A stretch of 64,000 nucleotides of DNA from PALSA-600 sp037142875 (GCA_037142875.1 JBAWZV010000001.1:446208-510207); one strand, 5' to 3'. Positions 16,213 to 25,072 are shown, counted from the first letter of the stretch. Program-made: numbers and translations. Notes: generated by a model from the letters alone, not told the origin.

Positions 16213-17103
16213 TCCCGGGCCGTCCTGATCGTCAACCCGTTCTCGTCGGGTGTCACGCTTCCGCTCGTAGAACGGGTCGGCGCTGCCCTGGCGCGTGTCA
16301 CCGAGGTGACGGTCAAGCAGACGCGCGCACGGGGGCACGCAACCGAGCTGGCGACCGAGGCTGCAGCCGACGCCGACGCCGTGATCGTCTTCTCGGGCGA
16401 CGGCACCTATAACGAGGCGGTCAACGGCCACGTCGGCACGACGCCGTTCGGGTTCATCCCAGGCGGTGGGTCGAGCGTCTTTCCGCGTGGCCTCGGCCTT
16501 CCTCGTGATCCGGTCGGGGCAGCGATTCGGATCGCGGAGGCGATCGAGGCCGACCGGACCCGGATGATCTCTCTGGGGCGCGTCAACGGCAGGCGCTTCT
16601 GCTTCTCCGCCGGCGTCGGGTTCGATGCCGAGGCGGTGCGTCGCGTCGATTCGCGTGGTCGTGCCGCGGATGGACGGCGGGCCGGCAACTTCGCCTTCGT
16701 GCTCACGATCGCCCGGCAGCTCGCCGAACGTCGACTCCGATACGGGCCCGAGGTCACCGTCCACGGGTATGGGCGCGCCGCCTTCGTACTCGTCGCAAAC
16801 GGCCGGCCCTACACGTATGCCGGGCCGATTCCGCTCCGCATGGTCCGCGACTCCGACTACGGCGGCGGACTTGCCTTTGCAGCGCCGACGGAGGTCCGTC
16901 CGCTGACCGTCCCCCGCCTCCTCACCGACATGTGGCGAGGGGTCACGAACAAGCATCCGCTGGTGCTTGCCGACCGCGAGGTCGATCGCCTCCACATCGT
17001 CTGCGATCGTCCGCTTCCGCTCCACTCTGACGGAGAGGATCTCGGCGACGTCGTTGAGGCGATGTTCGAGGCCGAGCGCAACGCGCTCCGTGTCTTCGTC
17101 TAG
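16210..17103 (+). CDS. Diacylglycerol kinase-like lipid kinase
   Basis: A 297-residue DAGK catalytic-domain protein (YegS/DgkB type). The nucleotide-binding motif VFSGDGTYNEAVNG lies near residues 60-73, and FIPGGGSSVFPRGLGLP follows at 82-98. The usual GGDGT reads SGDGT here. The C-terminal half carries the VANGRPYTYAGP pattern of the family beta-sandwich. It phosphorylates a lipid such as diacylglycerol. The GTG at 16210 is chosen because TACGAT lies 6 nt upstream and the family start AVLIVNPFSSG follows. It converges with the mannosyltransferase gene with a 4-nt gap. Confidence 0.87.
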   Translation: MSRAVLIVNPFSSGVTLPLVERVGAALARVTEVTVKQTRARGHATELATEAAADADAVIVFSGDGTYNEAVNGHVGTTPFGFIPGGGSSVFPRGLGLPRDPVGAAIRIAEAIEADRTRMISLGRVNGRRFCFSAGVGFDAEAVRRVDSRGRAADGRRAGNFAFVLTIARQLAERRLRYGPEVTVHGYGRAAFVLVANGRPYTYAGPIPLRMVRDSDYGGGLAFAAPTEVRPLTVPRLLTDMWRGVTNKHPLVLADREVDRLHIVCDRPLPLHSDGEDLGDVVEAMFEAERNALRVFV

Positions 17104-17107
17104 ACGG

Positions 17108-18316
17108 TCAGGCGATCCAGACCCACATCACCCAGCGGGCCAGGTTCAGGCCGAGCAGGAGCGTGAAGCAGGCGACGATCACGGTGTCGGTGCGTCGGCG
17201 GTCTGCCACCGCGGCGAGGGCGAGGAACACCGGAAACACTCCGAGCGCGAATCGCGGCATCGAGAGTAGCGGCGAGCCCGGCACCGGATCCGCCAGGGGC
17301 AGCGCGAGGCTCGCGAGCGCGAAGATCCCGTACGGCGCGCCGAGCCGACGCCACGAGACGGCCCCGAGCGCAAGGAGCCCGAGAGCGTAGCCGAGCTGCT
17401 CGAGGTTGATTCCGGCGCCGTACATCGCGCTGTGGTCGATATCCGGGAAGTAGTTGTGCCCGGTGCCGGCGACGAGCTGGCTGACCCCGCGCCAGCCGAA
17501 GACGAGACCGGCCCAGAGACCGCCGATCGGACCGGCGTGGGAGAGGTGGCGGTCCCATCCGGCTCGCTGGGCACTCAGGAACAGGAACGGGCGCCCGAAC
17601 GCAAGCCAGAGATAGAGGGGCCAGAGCGCCATGATCGGAACCGCCGCCGAGAGTCGCAGGAGCGCAGCGCGTCGGTCGCGGGCCAGCCAGGCGATCAGGC
17701 CGATCGCCGGGAGCAGCATCACCCCGGAGCTGCGCGTGAGTGCGGCGAGCCCGATCGCGACTCCCGCCCAGCCGAAGCGCCCGCGCGTCGCGAGCAGGAA
17801 CGCCGCCACGCTGAGCAGGAGATAGAGCGACTCGCTGTAGACCGCGATCAGGAAGAGCGTGGTCGGGAACACGGCGAGGTAGAGCAGCGTCCGGCGTGCG
17901 GCCGCCTCGTCGACCAGGGTGAGCGCGAGCTCCCAGAGGCAGACGAAGGCCGCAACCGATGCGATGAGCGAGATGAGCACGCCGGCAAGCAGGTAGTGGC
18001 CGCCAAGGAGCCAGCCGAGGACGTTGACGCAGAGCGGGTAGAGCGGGAAGAACGCGGTCGAGTTGTCCGTCGCGGCGTAGCCGTGCTCTGCGATGTGGAC
18101 GTACCAGCTGCTGTCGGCACGGCTCCAGAGGTCGATCGCCCACCCGACATCGTGGAGCACGACCTCGTCGAGGCCACGGGTGTGGAGCGGGAGCGCGTAC
18201 TGCGCCTGGAGGACGAGGTAGGCGAGGGCGGCGCCGGCGCAGATGACAAGCCGGGTTCCTCCGAAGACCTCGAGCGGGTACCGGGGAAGGCGACGCAGGA
18301 AGGCAACGACACGCAC
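17108..18316 (-). CDS. GT-C glycosyltransferase, PIG-V/mannosyltransferase-like
   Basis: A membrane protein of about 402 residues with roughly ten hydrophobic helices. The luminal first loop RADSSWYVHIAEHGYAAT-DNSTAFFPLYP matches bacterial PIG-V-like mannosyltransferases, in which a W-x-x-I-A-x-x-G-Y and an FFPLYP motif are conserved. It probably transfers mannose from a polyprenyl-phosphate donor at the outer membrane face. The start is uncertain: GTG 18316 avoids the promoter and start of the divergent gene at 18348, while an in-frame ATG at 18364 would overlap it. It groups with GtrA and two GT87 genes. Confidence 0.78.
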   Translation of the reverse strand: MRVVAFLRRLPRYPLEVFGGTRLVICAGAALAYLVLQAQYALPLHTRGLDEVVLHDVGWAIDLWSRADSSWYVHIAEHGYAATDNSTAFFPLYPLCVNVLGWLLGGHYLLAGVLISLIASVAAFVCLWELALTLVDEAAARRTLLYLAVFPTTLFLIAVYSESLYLLLSVAAFLLATRGRFGWAGVAIGLAALTRSSGVMLLPAIGLIAWLARDRRAALLRLSAAVPIMALWPLYLWLAFGRPFLFLSAQRAGWDRHLSHAGPIGGLWAGLVFGWRGVSQLVAGTGHNYFPDIDHSAMYGAGINLEQLGYALGLLALGAVSWRRLGAPYGIFALASLALPLADPVPGSPLLSMPRFALGVFPVFLALAAVADRRRTDTVIVACFTLLLGLNLARWVMWVWIA

Positions 18317-18334
18317 GGGACGATCATCGCGAAA

Positions 18335-18350
18335 TACACTGGGTCCCGTG
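18335..18350 (+). promoter_or_regulatory. Leaderless promoter, Gly/Ala-rich membrane protein gene
   Basis: TACACT at 18335-18340, seven nt before GTG 18348; no Shine-Dalgarno. Confidence 0.55.
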
Positions 18351-18755
18351 GGTGCCTGGTACACGATCGGTCTGACCGCCGGTCTCGGCGTCGCCTTCGG
18401 TGTCCTTGGCGCCGGTGTCGCGCCGAGGCGCGTGCTCGTTCCGCTGCTCGCAGGCCTCGCCGGAGCTCTCGTCGGCTACGCCGTCTTCGGCGCCGCCGAG
18501 GCGGCCGGAGGGATCGTCGGGGGCGCAGCAGGCGGCTACGGCGCAATTCCTGTCGTTGCGGGAGCGCTCCGTCGGGGCGGAACTCGTGGCGGTCTCGCCG
18601 CGCTTGTCGCGATCGGGGCAGCTGTCGTGGCCGCGCTTGCCCTCGTGCCGGCGCTTGGGTACGTCGAGGCGCTATCGCTTCCGGTGCTCGCGCTCCGCCT
18701 GCGGGCGAAGCAGCCAGATCGCCACGCGGGGCTTCGCACCCTCGCCCGTGACTGA
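18348..18755 (+). CDS. Glycine/alanine-rich membrane protein, unknown
   Basis: A 135-residue protein with four hydrophobic segments and many Gly-Ala pairs (GAAEAAGGIVGGAAGGYGA), so closely packed helices are likely. I recognise no family. The GTG start is supported by TACACT at 18335-18340, 7 nt upstream, and by the absence of any Shine-Dalgarno. It lies between two glycosyltransferase-type genes and starts 31 nt from the divergent mannosyltransferase. The polar C-terminus (LRAKQPDRHAGLRTLARD) is probably cytoplasmic. Confidence 0.65.
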   Translation: MGAWYTIGLTAGLGVAFGVLGAGVAPRRVLVPLLAGLAGALVGYAVFGAAEAAGGIVGGAAGGYGAIPVVAGALRRGGTRGGLAALVAIGAAVVAALALVPALGYVEALSLPVLALRLRAKQPDRHAGLRTLARD

Positions 18756-18792
18756 ACCGCCTGTCGCCCGGGGTTTCGCCGACCGGCGCTGG

Positions 18793-18807
18793 TAGCCTCG
18801 CGCGGTG
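18793..18807 (+). promoter_or_regulatory. Leaderless promoter, gtrA-like gene
   Basis: TAGCCT at 18793-18798, six nt before GTG 18805; no Shine-Dalgarno. Confidence 0.55.
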
Positions 18808-19218
18808 TCCGGAAACCGCGCTGTCGAGGCCCTGAAGCGCCCATCGAACTGGGTCCAGTTCGCACAGTTCGGAGCGGTAGGGGGAATCGGCTACGCCGTG
18901 AACCTCGGCGTGTACGCGCTCCTGCTCTCCCTCGCGCATGTCCACTACCTCGTTGCGGCGATCGGGGCGTTTGGTGTCGCGGTCACGAACAACTACCTGA
19001 TCAACCGCTACTGGACGTTCCGGGGCGAGCGTGGCGACTTCGGGCAGCAGGGCGTGCGATTCTTCGTCGTCTCCGTGCTCTCGCTCGGGGTGAACCTCAT
19101 CATCCTTCACCTGTTCGTCCGCGCCGGGTGGGACAAGATCGGCTCGCAGGCCATCGCGATCGTCGTGGTGACGCCGCTCAACTTCATCGGGAACAAGCTC
19201 TGGTCGTTCCGGCACTGA
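18805..19218 (+). CDS. GtrA family membrane protein
   Basis: A 137-residue four-helix protein. FAQFGAVGGIGYAVNLGVY at the start of helix 1, AVTNNYLINRYWTFRG in the middle and VVTPLNFIGNKLWSFR at the end are the GtrA/DPMS-associated signature. The family is thought to help flip polyprenyl-phosphate-linked sugars, which fits the adjacent GT-C and GT87 transferases that use such donors. GTG start with TAGCCT 6 nt upstream. Confidence 0.9.
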   Translation: MSGNRAVEALKRPSNWVQFAQFGAVGGIGYAVNLGVYALLLSLAHVHYLVAAIGAFGVAVTNNYLINRYWTFRGERGDFGQQGVRFFVVSVLSLGVNLIILHLFVRAGWDKIGSQAIAIVVVTPLNFIGNKLWSFRH

Positions 19219-19232
19219 CGCGACTTGCGGTT

Positions 19233-20984
19233 GTGCTCGCGCTCGGCCTCGCCCTTGCTCAGTCAGCCGCCGCCGCAACGGCGCCCATGCCGGGGGTGCC
19301 GACCGTCGGGGCAGACGGCCAGCCACTCCCGAAGTCGCTCACCGACCTCGCAAAGCCTCATCTCGCCTCAGCTCGCGCGATCGCGCTGTTTCGGGCGAAC
19401 CCCAAGGTCGCAGCCTGGCTCCACCGGTACCCGGCTGCGCTGACGACCGACGCCACCTACGACAAGGCGACCTGGACGGTGAACGTCTTCTACACACCTG
19501 CCGGGGAGATCGCGACGGGCAAGGTCGACGACCTGACGGGCGCCGTCGTCGAGGCCTGGACCGGCCCGCAGGTCGCCTGGGGTATGGCTCGTGGCGGGAC
19601 TGGAGCGTTCGGCGGCGCGAAGATCAACACGCCGACGGTCTGGCTTGGGTTCTGCGCGGTCTTCCTCGTCGGGCTCATCGACTGGCGCCGACCTCTGTCC
19701 CTGCGAACGGTCGACCTGCTTGCCCTCCTCTCGTTCTCGGTCTCGCTGTGGTTCTTCAACCGGGGTGATGTCTTCACCGCGGTGCCGCTCATCTACCCGG
19801 GCTTCGCCTGGCTGCTTGCCCGCTGTCTTCTGATCGGGCGGCGCAATCGAGGGTCACGCGGCTCGCCCGTCTGGCCCGTCTGGGTGCTCGTCGGCGTCAC
19901 GGTGTTTCTCGTCGGCTTCCGCGTCGGGCTGAACGTCCAGGACTCGAACGTCATCGACGTCGGCTACTCCGGTGTGATCGGCGCGGAGCGCATCGCGCAC
20001 GGCCAGAGCCCGTACGGCAACTTCCCGATCGAGGGTGACAGGCTGGCCTGCGGGCCCACCGACTCCGCCGGTGAGATCCGCGAGCGGATCCAGACGAACG
20101 GACGCTGCGAGAGCGCCAACGGGCAGGGCGACACCTACGGGCCGGTGGCCTACGAGGCCTACCTTCCGGGGTACCTCGTGTTCGGCTGGAGCGGGAGGTG
20201 GGACAAGCTGCCCGCGGTCCACGCGACCTCCCTGCTGTGGGACGCCATCTGCCTTGTCGGTCTCGGGCTCGTCGGGCGCAGGTTCGGTGGTGCGAAGCTC
20301 GGCGCAACGCTCGCCTTCGCCTGGGCCGCGTGGCCGTTCTCACAGTACGTCTCGAGCTCGAACACGAATGACTCGATCGAGCCCGCGCTCCTCATCTGGG
20401 GGTTCCTGTTCGTCACCTCGCCGGTGGCGCGCGGCGCCTTCGCCGGGCTCTCGGCCTGGACGAAGTTCGCGCCGCTGATCGTGCTGCCGCTCTGGTCCGG
20501 CTACCCCGATGCGCGACGTGGCCGACCGAGAGTGCTCTTCCTGCTCGGGTTTGCACTCGCGACCGCAATCTCGTTCTCGGTGTTGCTGCTCGAGCCCTCG
20601 GTCTGGCATGCCGCGGTGACGGCGTTCCATCGGACGATCGGCTACCAGGTTGGCCGTAGCTCGCCCTTCTCGCTCTGGGACTGGCGCCAGTACCACGCGG
20701 CGGGGCTACCCGACCTCCACATCCTGCAGTTGATCCTCCAGGTCATGCTGGTCGCAGGGGCGGTCGCTCTCGCCTGGTGGCCGCGGCAGCGTTCACCACT
20801 CCAGCTCGCCGCGTACACCGCGGCGCTCCTGATCGGCTTCGAGAGCGTCCTGACGTACTGGATCTACCACTACCTCGCGTGGTTCTTCCCCTTTGCGGCC
20901 CTCGCGTTCCTGATGCCTGTCGCAGCAGGCGACGAGCAGCTGGCGCCGGCAGAGTCCGATGAGGGAGCCCATGCGCCGGCCTGA
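19233..20984 (+). CDS. GT87/DUF2029-like membrane glycosyltransferase with secreted N-domain
   Basis: A protein of about 583 residues. A signal-like hydrophobic start ends at AQSAAAA. An extracytoplasmic segment of about 100 residues follows (PMPGVPTVGADG to VEAWTGPQVAW), resembling a PepSY-like fold region. Then come about ten to eleven helices with the DUF2029/GT87 pattern (YGPVAYEAYLPGYLVFGWSG, later SSNTNDSIEPALLIWG, WTKFAPLIVLPLW). The start is uncertain. GTG 19233 lacks a basic n-region. A CTG at 19215 would give a better signal peptide and a 4-nt CTGA overlap with gtrA, but CTG starts are rare. Likely a polyprenyl-phosphate-sugar-dependent transferase. Confidence 0.75.
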   Translation: MLALGLALAQSAAAATAPMPGVPTVGADGQPLPKSLTDLAKPHLASARAIALFRANPKVAAWLHRYPAALTTDATYDKATWTVNVFYTPAGEIATGKVDDLTGAVVEAWTGPQVAWGMARGGTGAFGGAKINTPTVWLGFCAVFLVGLIDWRRPLSLRTVDLLALLSFSVSLWFFNRGDVFTAVPLIYPGFAWLLARCLLIGRRNRGSRGSPVWPVWVLVGVTVFLVGFRVGLNVQDSNVIDVGYSGVIGAERIAHGQSPYGNFPIEGDRLACGPTDSAGEIRERIQTNGRCESANGQGDTYGPVAYEAYLPGYLVFGWSGRWDKLPAVHATSLLWDAICLVGLGLVGRRFGGAKLGATLAFAWAAWPFSQYVSSSNTNDSIEPALLIWGFLFVTSPVARGAFAGLSAWTKFAPLIVLPLWSGYPDARRGRPRVLFLLGFALATAISFSVLLLEPSVWHAAVTAFHRTIGYQVGRSSPFSLWDWRQYHAAGLPDLHILQLILQVMLVAGAVALAWWPRQRSPLQLAAYTAALLIGFESVLTYWIYHYLAWFFPFAALAFLMPVAAGDEQLAPAESDEGAHAPA

Positions 20985-22188
20985 CCCAGGCCGGCTCCGG
21001 GCCGCGGTCGCGTGCGTTGCGTTCCTCGCCGCGTGGTCGCTCCTGCATGCACCGCTCTACAGCCACGCGGTCATCTCGGATACCAGGGTGTACGCAGGCT
21101 TCGGCGACCAGATGAGGATCGGCGCCGTGCCCTACCGCGACTTCGCCGTCGAGTACCCGCCCGCTGCTCTGCCGGTGTTCGTTGCGCCGACCTTCATCAG
21201 CGGCTATCGCGCGACGTTCGAGTATCCGGCGGGCGAGCTGCCACGGTTTGTCTCGTCACCTGATCTCGGGTCGTACTCGACGACGTTTGGCTGGCTGATG
21301 GCGGCGTGCGGGCTCGCGACGCTGCTCGGCGTTGCCGCGAGCCGGCCGTCGCGCCTCGGGCTCGCGTTCGTTGCTGTCTCACCGCTGCTGATCGGCTCGC
21401 TCGCCCTCTCCCGGTACGACTTCTGGCCGGCCGCACTCGCGGCGGCGGCTCTGGCGGCCCTGCTCCGTGATCGCCACCGGATCGGCTGGGCGCTGCTCGG
21501 TGCTGCGATTGCCACGAAGCTCTACCCGTGTGCTGTCGTTCCGCTCGCCGTGGTCTGGACGTGGCGCCGTGCGGGTGGGCGGGAGCTTCGCCGCGCGGCC
21601 GCCGTCGGAGCGGGCGTGATCGCCGCGATCTTCCTGCCGTTCTTCGTGCTTGCGCCACACGGTCTCTGGACGAGTCTCTGGGGGCAGTTCGCGCGGCCGC
21701 TCCAGATCGAGAGCCTTGCCGGATCGTGGCTGATGCTCTCGCGTACCCCGAACGTGATCGGGAGCCACGGCTCCCTCAGCCTCTCGGGAGCCGGGGCCTG
21801 GAGCACCGCCACGAGCGTCGTCGGTCTGGCGTCCCTGACGGCGTTGTGGATCGCGTTCGCGGCAAGGCCGGTCGACCGTGAGCGTCTCCTTCGCTACACG
21901 GCTGCCTCGATCTGCGTGTTCGTGGCGTTCGACAAGGTGCTCTCACCGCAGTACCTCATCTGGCTCGTGCCGGTCGTTCCGCTCGTTGCGGGTCTCCGCG
22001 GACGACTCGCGACGATCGTCCTTGCGGCGATCTTCGGGCTCACCTTCGCGTACTTCCCCGCCCGCTACTACGACTTCGTGCACCACGACCACGGCCTCGC
22101 GGCAGTTGTCTTCGCACGAGATCTCGCGTTGGTCGGACTCGCGCTCCTGCTCAGCCTGCCGGCACCCGGACGAGCTCGCAGCTCGTAG
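20959..22188 (+). CDS. GT87/DUF2029-like membrane mannosyltransferase
   Basis: A protein of about 409 residues with nine to ten helices. The first periplasmic loop DTRVYAGFGDQMRIGAVPYRDFAVEYPP carries the acidic DxxxY and EYPP motifs of GT87. SRYDFWPAALAAAALAALL and IATKLYPCAVVPL are also typical. ATG 20959 overlaps the preceding gene by 26 nt. An ATG at 20971 with a GAGGGAG just upstream is an alternative. The last 38 nt overlap the convergent ymdB gene. Probably acts in the same envelope glycan pathway as its neighbours. Confidence 0.8.
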   Translation: MREPMRRPDPGRLRAAVACVAFLAAWSLLHAPLYSHAVISDTRVYAGFGDQMRIGAVPYRDFAVEYPPAALPVFVAPTFISGYRATFEYPAGELPRFVSSPDLGSYSTTFGWLMAACGLATLLGVAASRPSRLGLAFVAVSPLLIGSLALSRYDFWPAALAAAALAALLRDRHRIGWALLGAAIATKLYPCAVVPLAVVWTWRRAGGRELRRAAAVGAGVIAAIFLPFFVLAPHGLWTSLWGQFARPLQIESLAGSWLMLSRTPNVIGSHGSLSLSGAGAWSTATSVVGLASLTALWIAFAARPVDRERLLRYTAASICVFVAFDKVLSPQYLIWLVPVVPLVAGLRGRLATIVLAAIFGLTFAYFPARYYDFVHHDHGLAAVVFARDLALVGLALLLSLPAPGRARSS

Positions 22189-22915
22189 CCCGACCGTTCG
22201 TATCGCACTCGACGAGAACTCCCTCAATGCGGACGTCGCCGGTCGCCGGCTCAAGGCGGATCGGGTACCCGGTCGTGAACCGGCGGATCGCGCCCTCCGG
22301 GACGCTCCCGATCACCGAGTCATGCGGCCCGGTCATGCCCGCATCGGTAACGGCTGCGGTGCCGCCACGCAGCACCCGAGCGTCGTTCGTCTGCACGTGC
22401 GTGTGGGTGCCGAGCACCGCAGTCACGCGTCCGGCGAGATGGTGAGCGAGGGCGACCTTCTCACTCGTCGCCTCTGCGTGAATGTCAACGATGATCACGG
22501 GGGTCTCCCGTGCTGCCTCCTCGACGAGCCGGTCGGCCGTCGTGAACGGGCTCTCGAAGGGGTTCAATGTCATCTGCCCGAGGATGTTGATCACCGCGAC
22601 ACCGTCATGCACGGTCAGCCCACGCCCCGGCGTCGCCGGCGAGAGGTTCCCGGGCCGGATCACGCGGTTCGTTCCGGAGAGGTACGGCGCGAAGCCCTTC
22701 TGCCCCCACGTCCAGTTGCCGAGAGTGATCACGTCGGCTCCCGATGCCAGGATCCGCTCGGCAATCTTCGCGGTGATGCCACGACCGTCGGCCGCGTTCT
22801 CACCGTTGACGATGCAGAAGTCGACGCCGAGCTCCGCCCGGAGCGACGGCAGGCGCGTCTCGACGGCGCGCCGTCCCGGTACGCCGAAGACGTCGGCGAG
22901 AAAGAGGATCTTCAA
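22151..22915 (-). CDS. ymdB: YmdB-type metallophosphoesterase
   Basis: A 254-residue protein of the TIGR00282 family. Metal ligands and motifs seen are MKILFLADVFGVPGR, CIVNGENAADGRGIT, ITLGNWTWGQKG (where most members have GNH/GNHTW), VDIHAEATSEK and GTHTHVQTNDARVL. The family hydrolyses cyclic nucleotides (2',3'-cNMP/cAMP) in Firmicutes. Its ATG overlaps the stop of the M23-like gene upstream by 4 nt, so the two are co-translated. Confidence 0.9.
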   Translation of the reverse strand: MKILFLADVFGVPGRRAVETRLPSLRAELGVDFCIVNGENAADGRGITAKIAERILASGADVITLGNWTWGQKGFAPYLSGTNRVIRPGNLSPATPGRGLTVHDGVAVINILGQMTLNPFESPFTTADRLVEEAARETPVIIVDIHAEATSEKVALAHHLAGRVTAVLGTHTHVQTNDARVLRGGTAAVTDAGMTGPHDSVIGSVPEGAIRRFTTGYPIRLEPATGDVRIEGVLVECDTNGRATSCELVRVPAG

Positions 22916-23694
22916 CGGACGTTGAGTGTCGCTGCGGGATGGACCTCGAGCAACACGTGGTTGCCCGCGTCGTTTGTATAGCGCGCGAGGCCCTGGGTTT
23001 CGACCTTCGAGAAGTCGATCACCCGGCCGAGTCGCGACCCGTGCGCGGTCACCATGGCGCCGACTGCAAGGGACGGATCGACGGCGAGTCGCGAGACGGA
23101 GACGACCATCGAGGGGGAGAGCGTCGGCTGGATCTCGATCTGCGATCCGTAGACCTCGCCATTCAAGACGACCTCACCGATACCCACGATCGTCCCGTCG
23201 ACCGGCGCGTACACGTCGGTTCCCGGAGCGGCGCCGACGTCGAGCGCCGAGGTGGACGGGCCCTGACCTCCTGGAAGCAGGTACCAGCGCGGGTTGCCGG
23301 CTCCGCCGCCGACCACCTTGTGGAGCAGCCTGGTGAGCAGCCCGGCATTTGCCTGGGTGCCGACCGGTGAGAGCGCGAGGGCGCTGTTTGCGGCGCCGTA
23401 GTAGGCGATTGCGGTCACGCGCTTCTGGTTGACGGGCAGCTCGAGATGGAGCGTGCCGAGCTTGGCGATCACCTGCGCCGTCGGTGGACCCACAGGGAGG
23501 AGCCGGGTCGGGCTCGCGGGCGCGCTGATCGGCGCGACGGGCGTGTCGGCGCCTCCGAAGGCGGTGAGGAGGAGCGTGACGAGCGCGACGAGCGCAATCA
23601 CCACGAGGACGGCGAGCCGGCGCCTCCGCGCTTCCTCTTGCAGACGACGGTCATGGAGACGCACGGCACGCCCTGTGACCACGGGCGCGGACAT
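22912..23694 (-). CDS. Membrane-anchored LytM/M23-like protein, catalytic residues lost
   Basis: A 260-residue protein with an arginine-rich head, one transmembrane helix (about 26-45) and an extracytoplasmic domain. The end resembles the M23 lysostaphin fold: SALDVGAAPGTDVYAPVDGTIVGIG aligns with the HxGxDxxAxxGTxVxAxxDGxV region, and GNHVLLEV aligns with GxHLHFEV. The first zinc His (HxxxD) is replaced (TSALD) and the second His of HxH is Leu, so zinc hydrolysis is unlikely. It may act as a non-catalytic binder or amidase activator, as EnvC/NlpD-type LytM proteins do (inference). The ATG has TACCGT 7 nt upstream, suggesting a leaderless start. Confidence 0.72.
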   Translation of the reverse strand: MSAPVVTGRAVRLHDRRLQEEARRRRLAVLVVIALVALVTLLLTAFGGADTPVAPISAPASPTRLLPVGPPTAQVIAKLGTLHLELPVNQKRVTAIAYYGAANSALALSPVGTQANAGLLTRLLHKVVGGGAGNPRWYLLPGGQGPSTSALDVGAAPGTDVYAPVDGTIVGIGEVVLNGEVYGSQIEIQPTLSPSMVVSVSRLAVDPSLAVGAMVTAHGSRLGRVIDFSKVETQGLARYTNDAGNHVLLEVHPAATLNVR

Positions 23695-23707
23695 CGAGCG
23701 GACGGTA
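23692..23707 (-). promoter_or_regulatory. Leaderless promoter, M23-like/ymdB operon
   Basis: Minus-strand TACCGT at 23707-23702, seven nt before ATG 23694. Confidence 0.55.
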
Positions 23708-23837
23708 GCGGACCCCCGGCGGCGGTTCAACCACGGCTCATCCCACGCGGTGGCGAGGTCGAGGGCCAGCGCGCCGTCCTCGGCGAACGACCAGTCCCAG
23801 GACGGGGGCCGGAGGCCGGGTGCTCCGGAGGCCACGG

Positions 23838-23853
23838 TACGATCGACACCGTG
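23838..23853 (+). promoter_or_regulatory. Leaderless promoter, AI-2E transporter gene
   Basis: TACGAT at 23838-23843, seven nt before GTG 23851. Confidence 0.55.
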
Positions 23854-25035
23854 AGCCTTCAGGGCGGTCGGCCGCCCCGCATCGAGATCCCGCGTTGGGT
23901 TCAGCTGATCGGTCTGCCGCTCATGCTGCTGTTCGCGTGGGGATTCGCGTCTGCGGCCGCTCATACCGTCGTCCTCTTCCTGGTCGCCTCGCTGATCGCG
24001 TTGCTGCTTGACCCGGTGGTCTCGATGCTTGGGCAGTTCCGTGTTCGCCGCGGCCTCTCGGTCGCGTTCGTATATCTGACGTTTACGGCGACGCTTATCT
24101 TGGTCATCATCGCGGTGGCCACCGTCATCGTCGGTCAGACGAGGACGGCGGCAGACCGTTTCAACGCCTATTTCACAGCGCCCGCAGGACAGACACACCT
24201 GACGCCGGCCGATCGGGAGGTCGATCGGCTCCAGCAATGGCTCGATACGCACCGTCTTCGTTCGGTCAAGATCCAGGTCGGCGGCCACAAGCTTGTCGAC
24301 CGGATTCGGAAGCGCGACGTTGGCAAGTACACCCATCGCGTCGTCAACTTCGTTGAAGGTGCGGCGATCTCAATCGGTCGAGGGGTCTTCGACACGGTGC
24401 TGATCCTCGTGATGTCGATCTACATGCTGATCGACATGCGGCGGCTCGCGAGGATCATCGATCGTCGGTTCCCGCCGCACGGCGGTCGACCGCTGCTCCT
24501 GCGCATCGAGCACTCGCTCGTCTCGTACGTTCGTGGCCAGGCGTTGCTCAGCCTGATCATCGGGGCCAGTGCCGGAATCGGGCTGTGGGCGTTCGGAGCA
24601 TCGGGGCTGCTCCCAAACGGTGAGCGGTACGCCCTCCTTTTCGGGGCCTGGGTGGCGCTCGCGGAGGTGCTGCCATACCTCGGCCCGTGGATCGGGGCGG
24701 TTCCCCCGGCTGTCTACGCCCTCGTCGTGCATCCGTTCTCGGTCATCTGGGTCGCCAGTCTCTTCGTGGTCATCCATCAACTCGAAGGGCACGTCGTCGT
24801 TCCGAAGGTGATGGGGAGCGCGCTCCGACTCCATCCGCTCCTGGTGATCTTCGGGCTACTCGCCGGGACGAACCTCGACGGTCTCCCCGGGGCGTTGATG
24901 GCGCTACCGCTGCTCTCGATCGGCCGCGCGACCTGGGAGTTCTTCGCCGAGCGGCTCACCCTCGAGTCGTGGGGTGGCGGTGGCGGGATTCCGGTCGTGG
25001 TCGAGGCCGAGTCGGCCTCGGGCGACGTGCCGTAG
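23851..25035 (+). CDS. AI-2E family (UPF0118) transporter
   Basis: A 394-residue membrane protein with about eight helices. It has the family layout: two early helix pairs, a soluble stretch of about 90 residues with HLTPADREVDRLQQWL, then VFDTVLILVMSIYMLIDMRR, LPYLGPWIGAVPPAVYAL and QLEGHVVVPKVMGSALRLHPLLVI, which are the most conserved parts. Members export small molecules, ions or signals. The substrate here is unknown. GTG start with TACGAT 7 nt upstream. The longer frame upstream is antisense to the M23-like gene. Confidence 0.88.
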   Translation: MSLQGGRPPRIEIPRWVQLIGLPLMLLFAWGFASAAAHTVVLFLVASLIALLLDPVVSMLGQFRVRRGLSVAFVYLTFTATLILVIIAVATVIVGQTRTAADRFNAYFTAPAGQTHLTPADREVDRLQQWLDTHRLRSVKIQVGGHKLVDRIRKRDVGKYTHRVVNFVEGAAISIGRGVFDTVLILVMSIYMLIDMRRLARIIDRRFPPHGGRPLLLRIEHSLVSYVRGQALLSLIIGASAGIGLWAFGASGLLPNGERYALLFGAWVALAEVLPYLGPWIGAVPPAVYALVVHPFSVIWVASLFVVIHQLEGHVVVPKVMGSALRLHPLLVIFGLLAGTNLDGLPGALMALPLLSIGRATWEFFAERLTLESWGGGGGIPVVVEAESASGDVP

Positions 25036-25057
25036 CGGGGATCCGCTGCCGAGCACG

Positions 25058-25072
25058 TACCCTTTCGCCATG
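25058..25072 (+). promoter_or_regulatory. Leaderless promoter, hemB-hemL operon
   Basis: TACCCT at 25058-25063, six nt before ATG 25070; no Shine-Dalgarno. Confidence 0.55.

Noticed and set aside
22912..23694. Active peptidoglycan endopeptidase
   Set aside because: The HxxxD and HxH zinc ligands are not intact.
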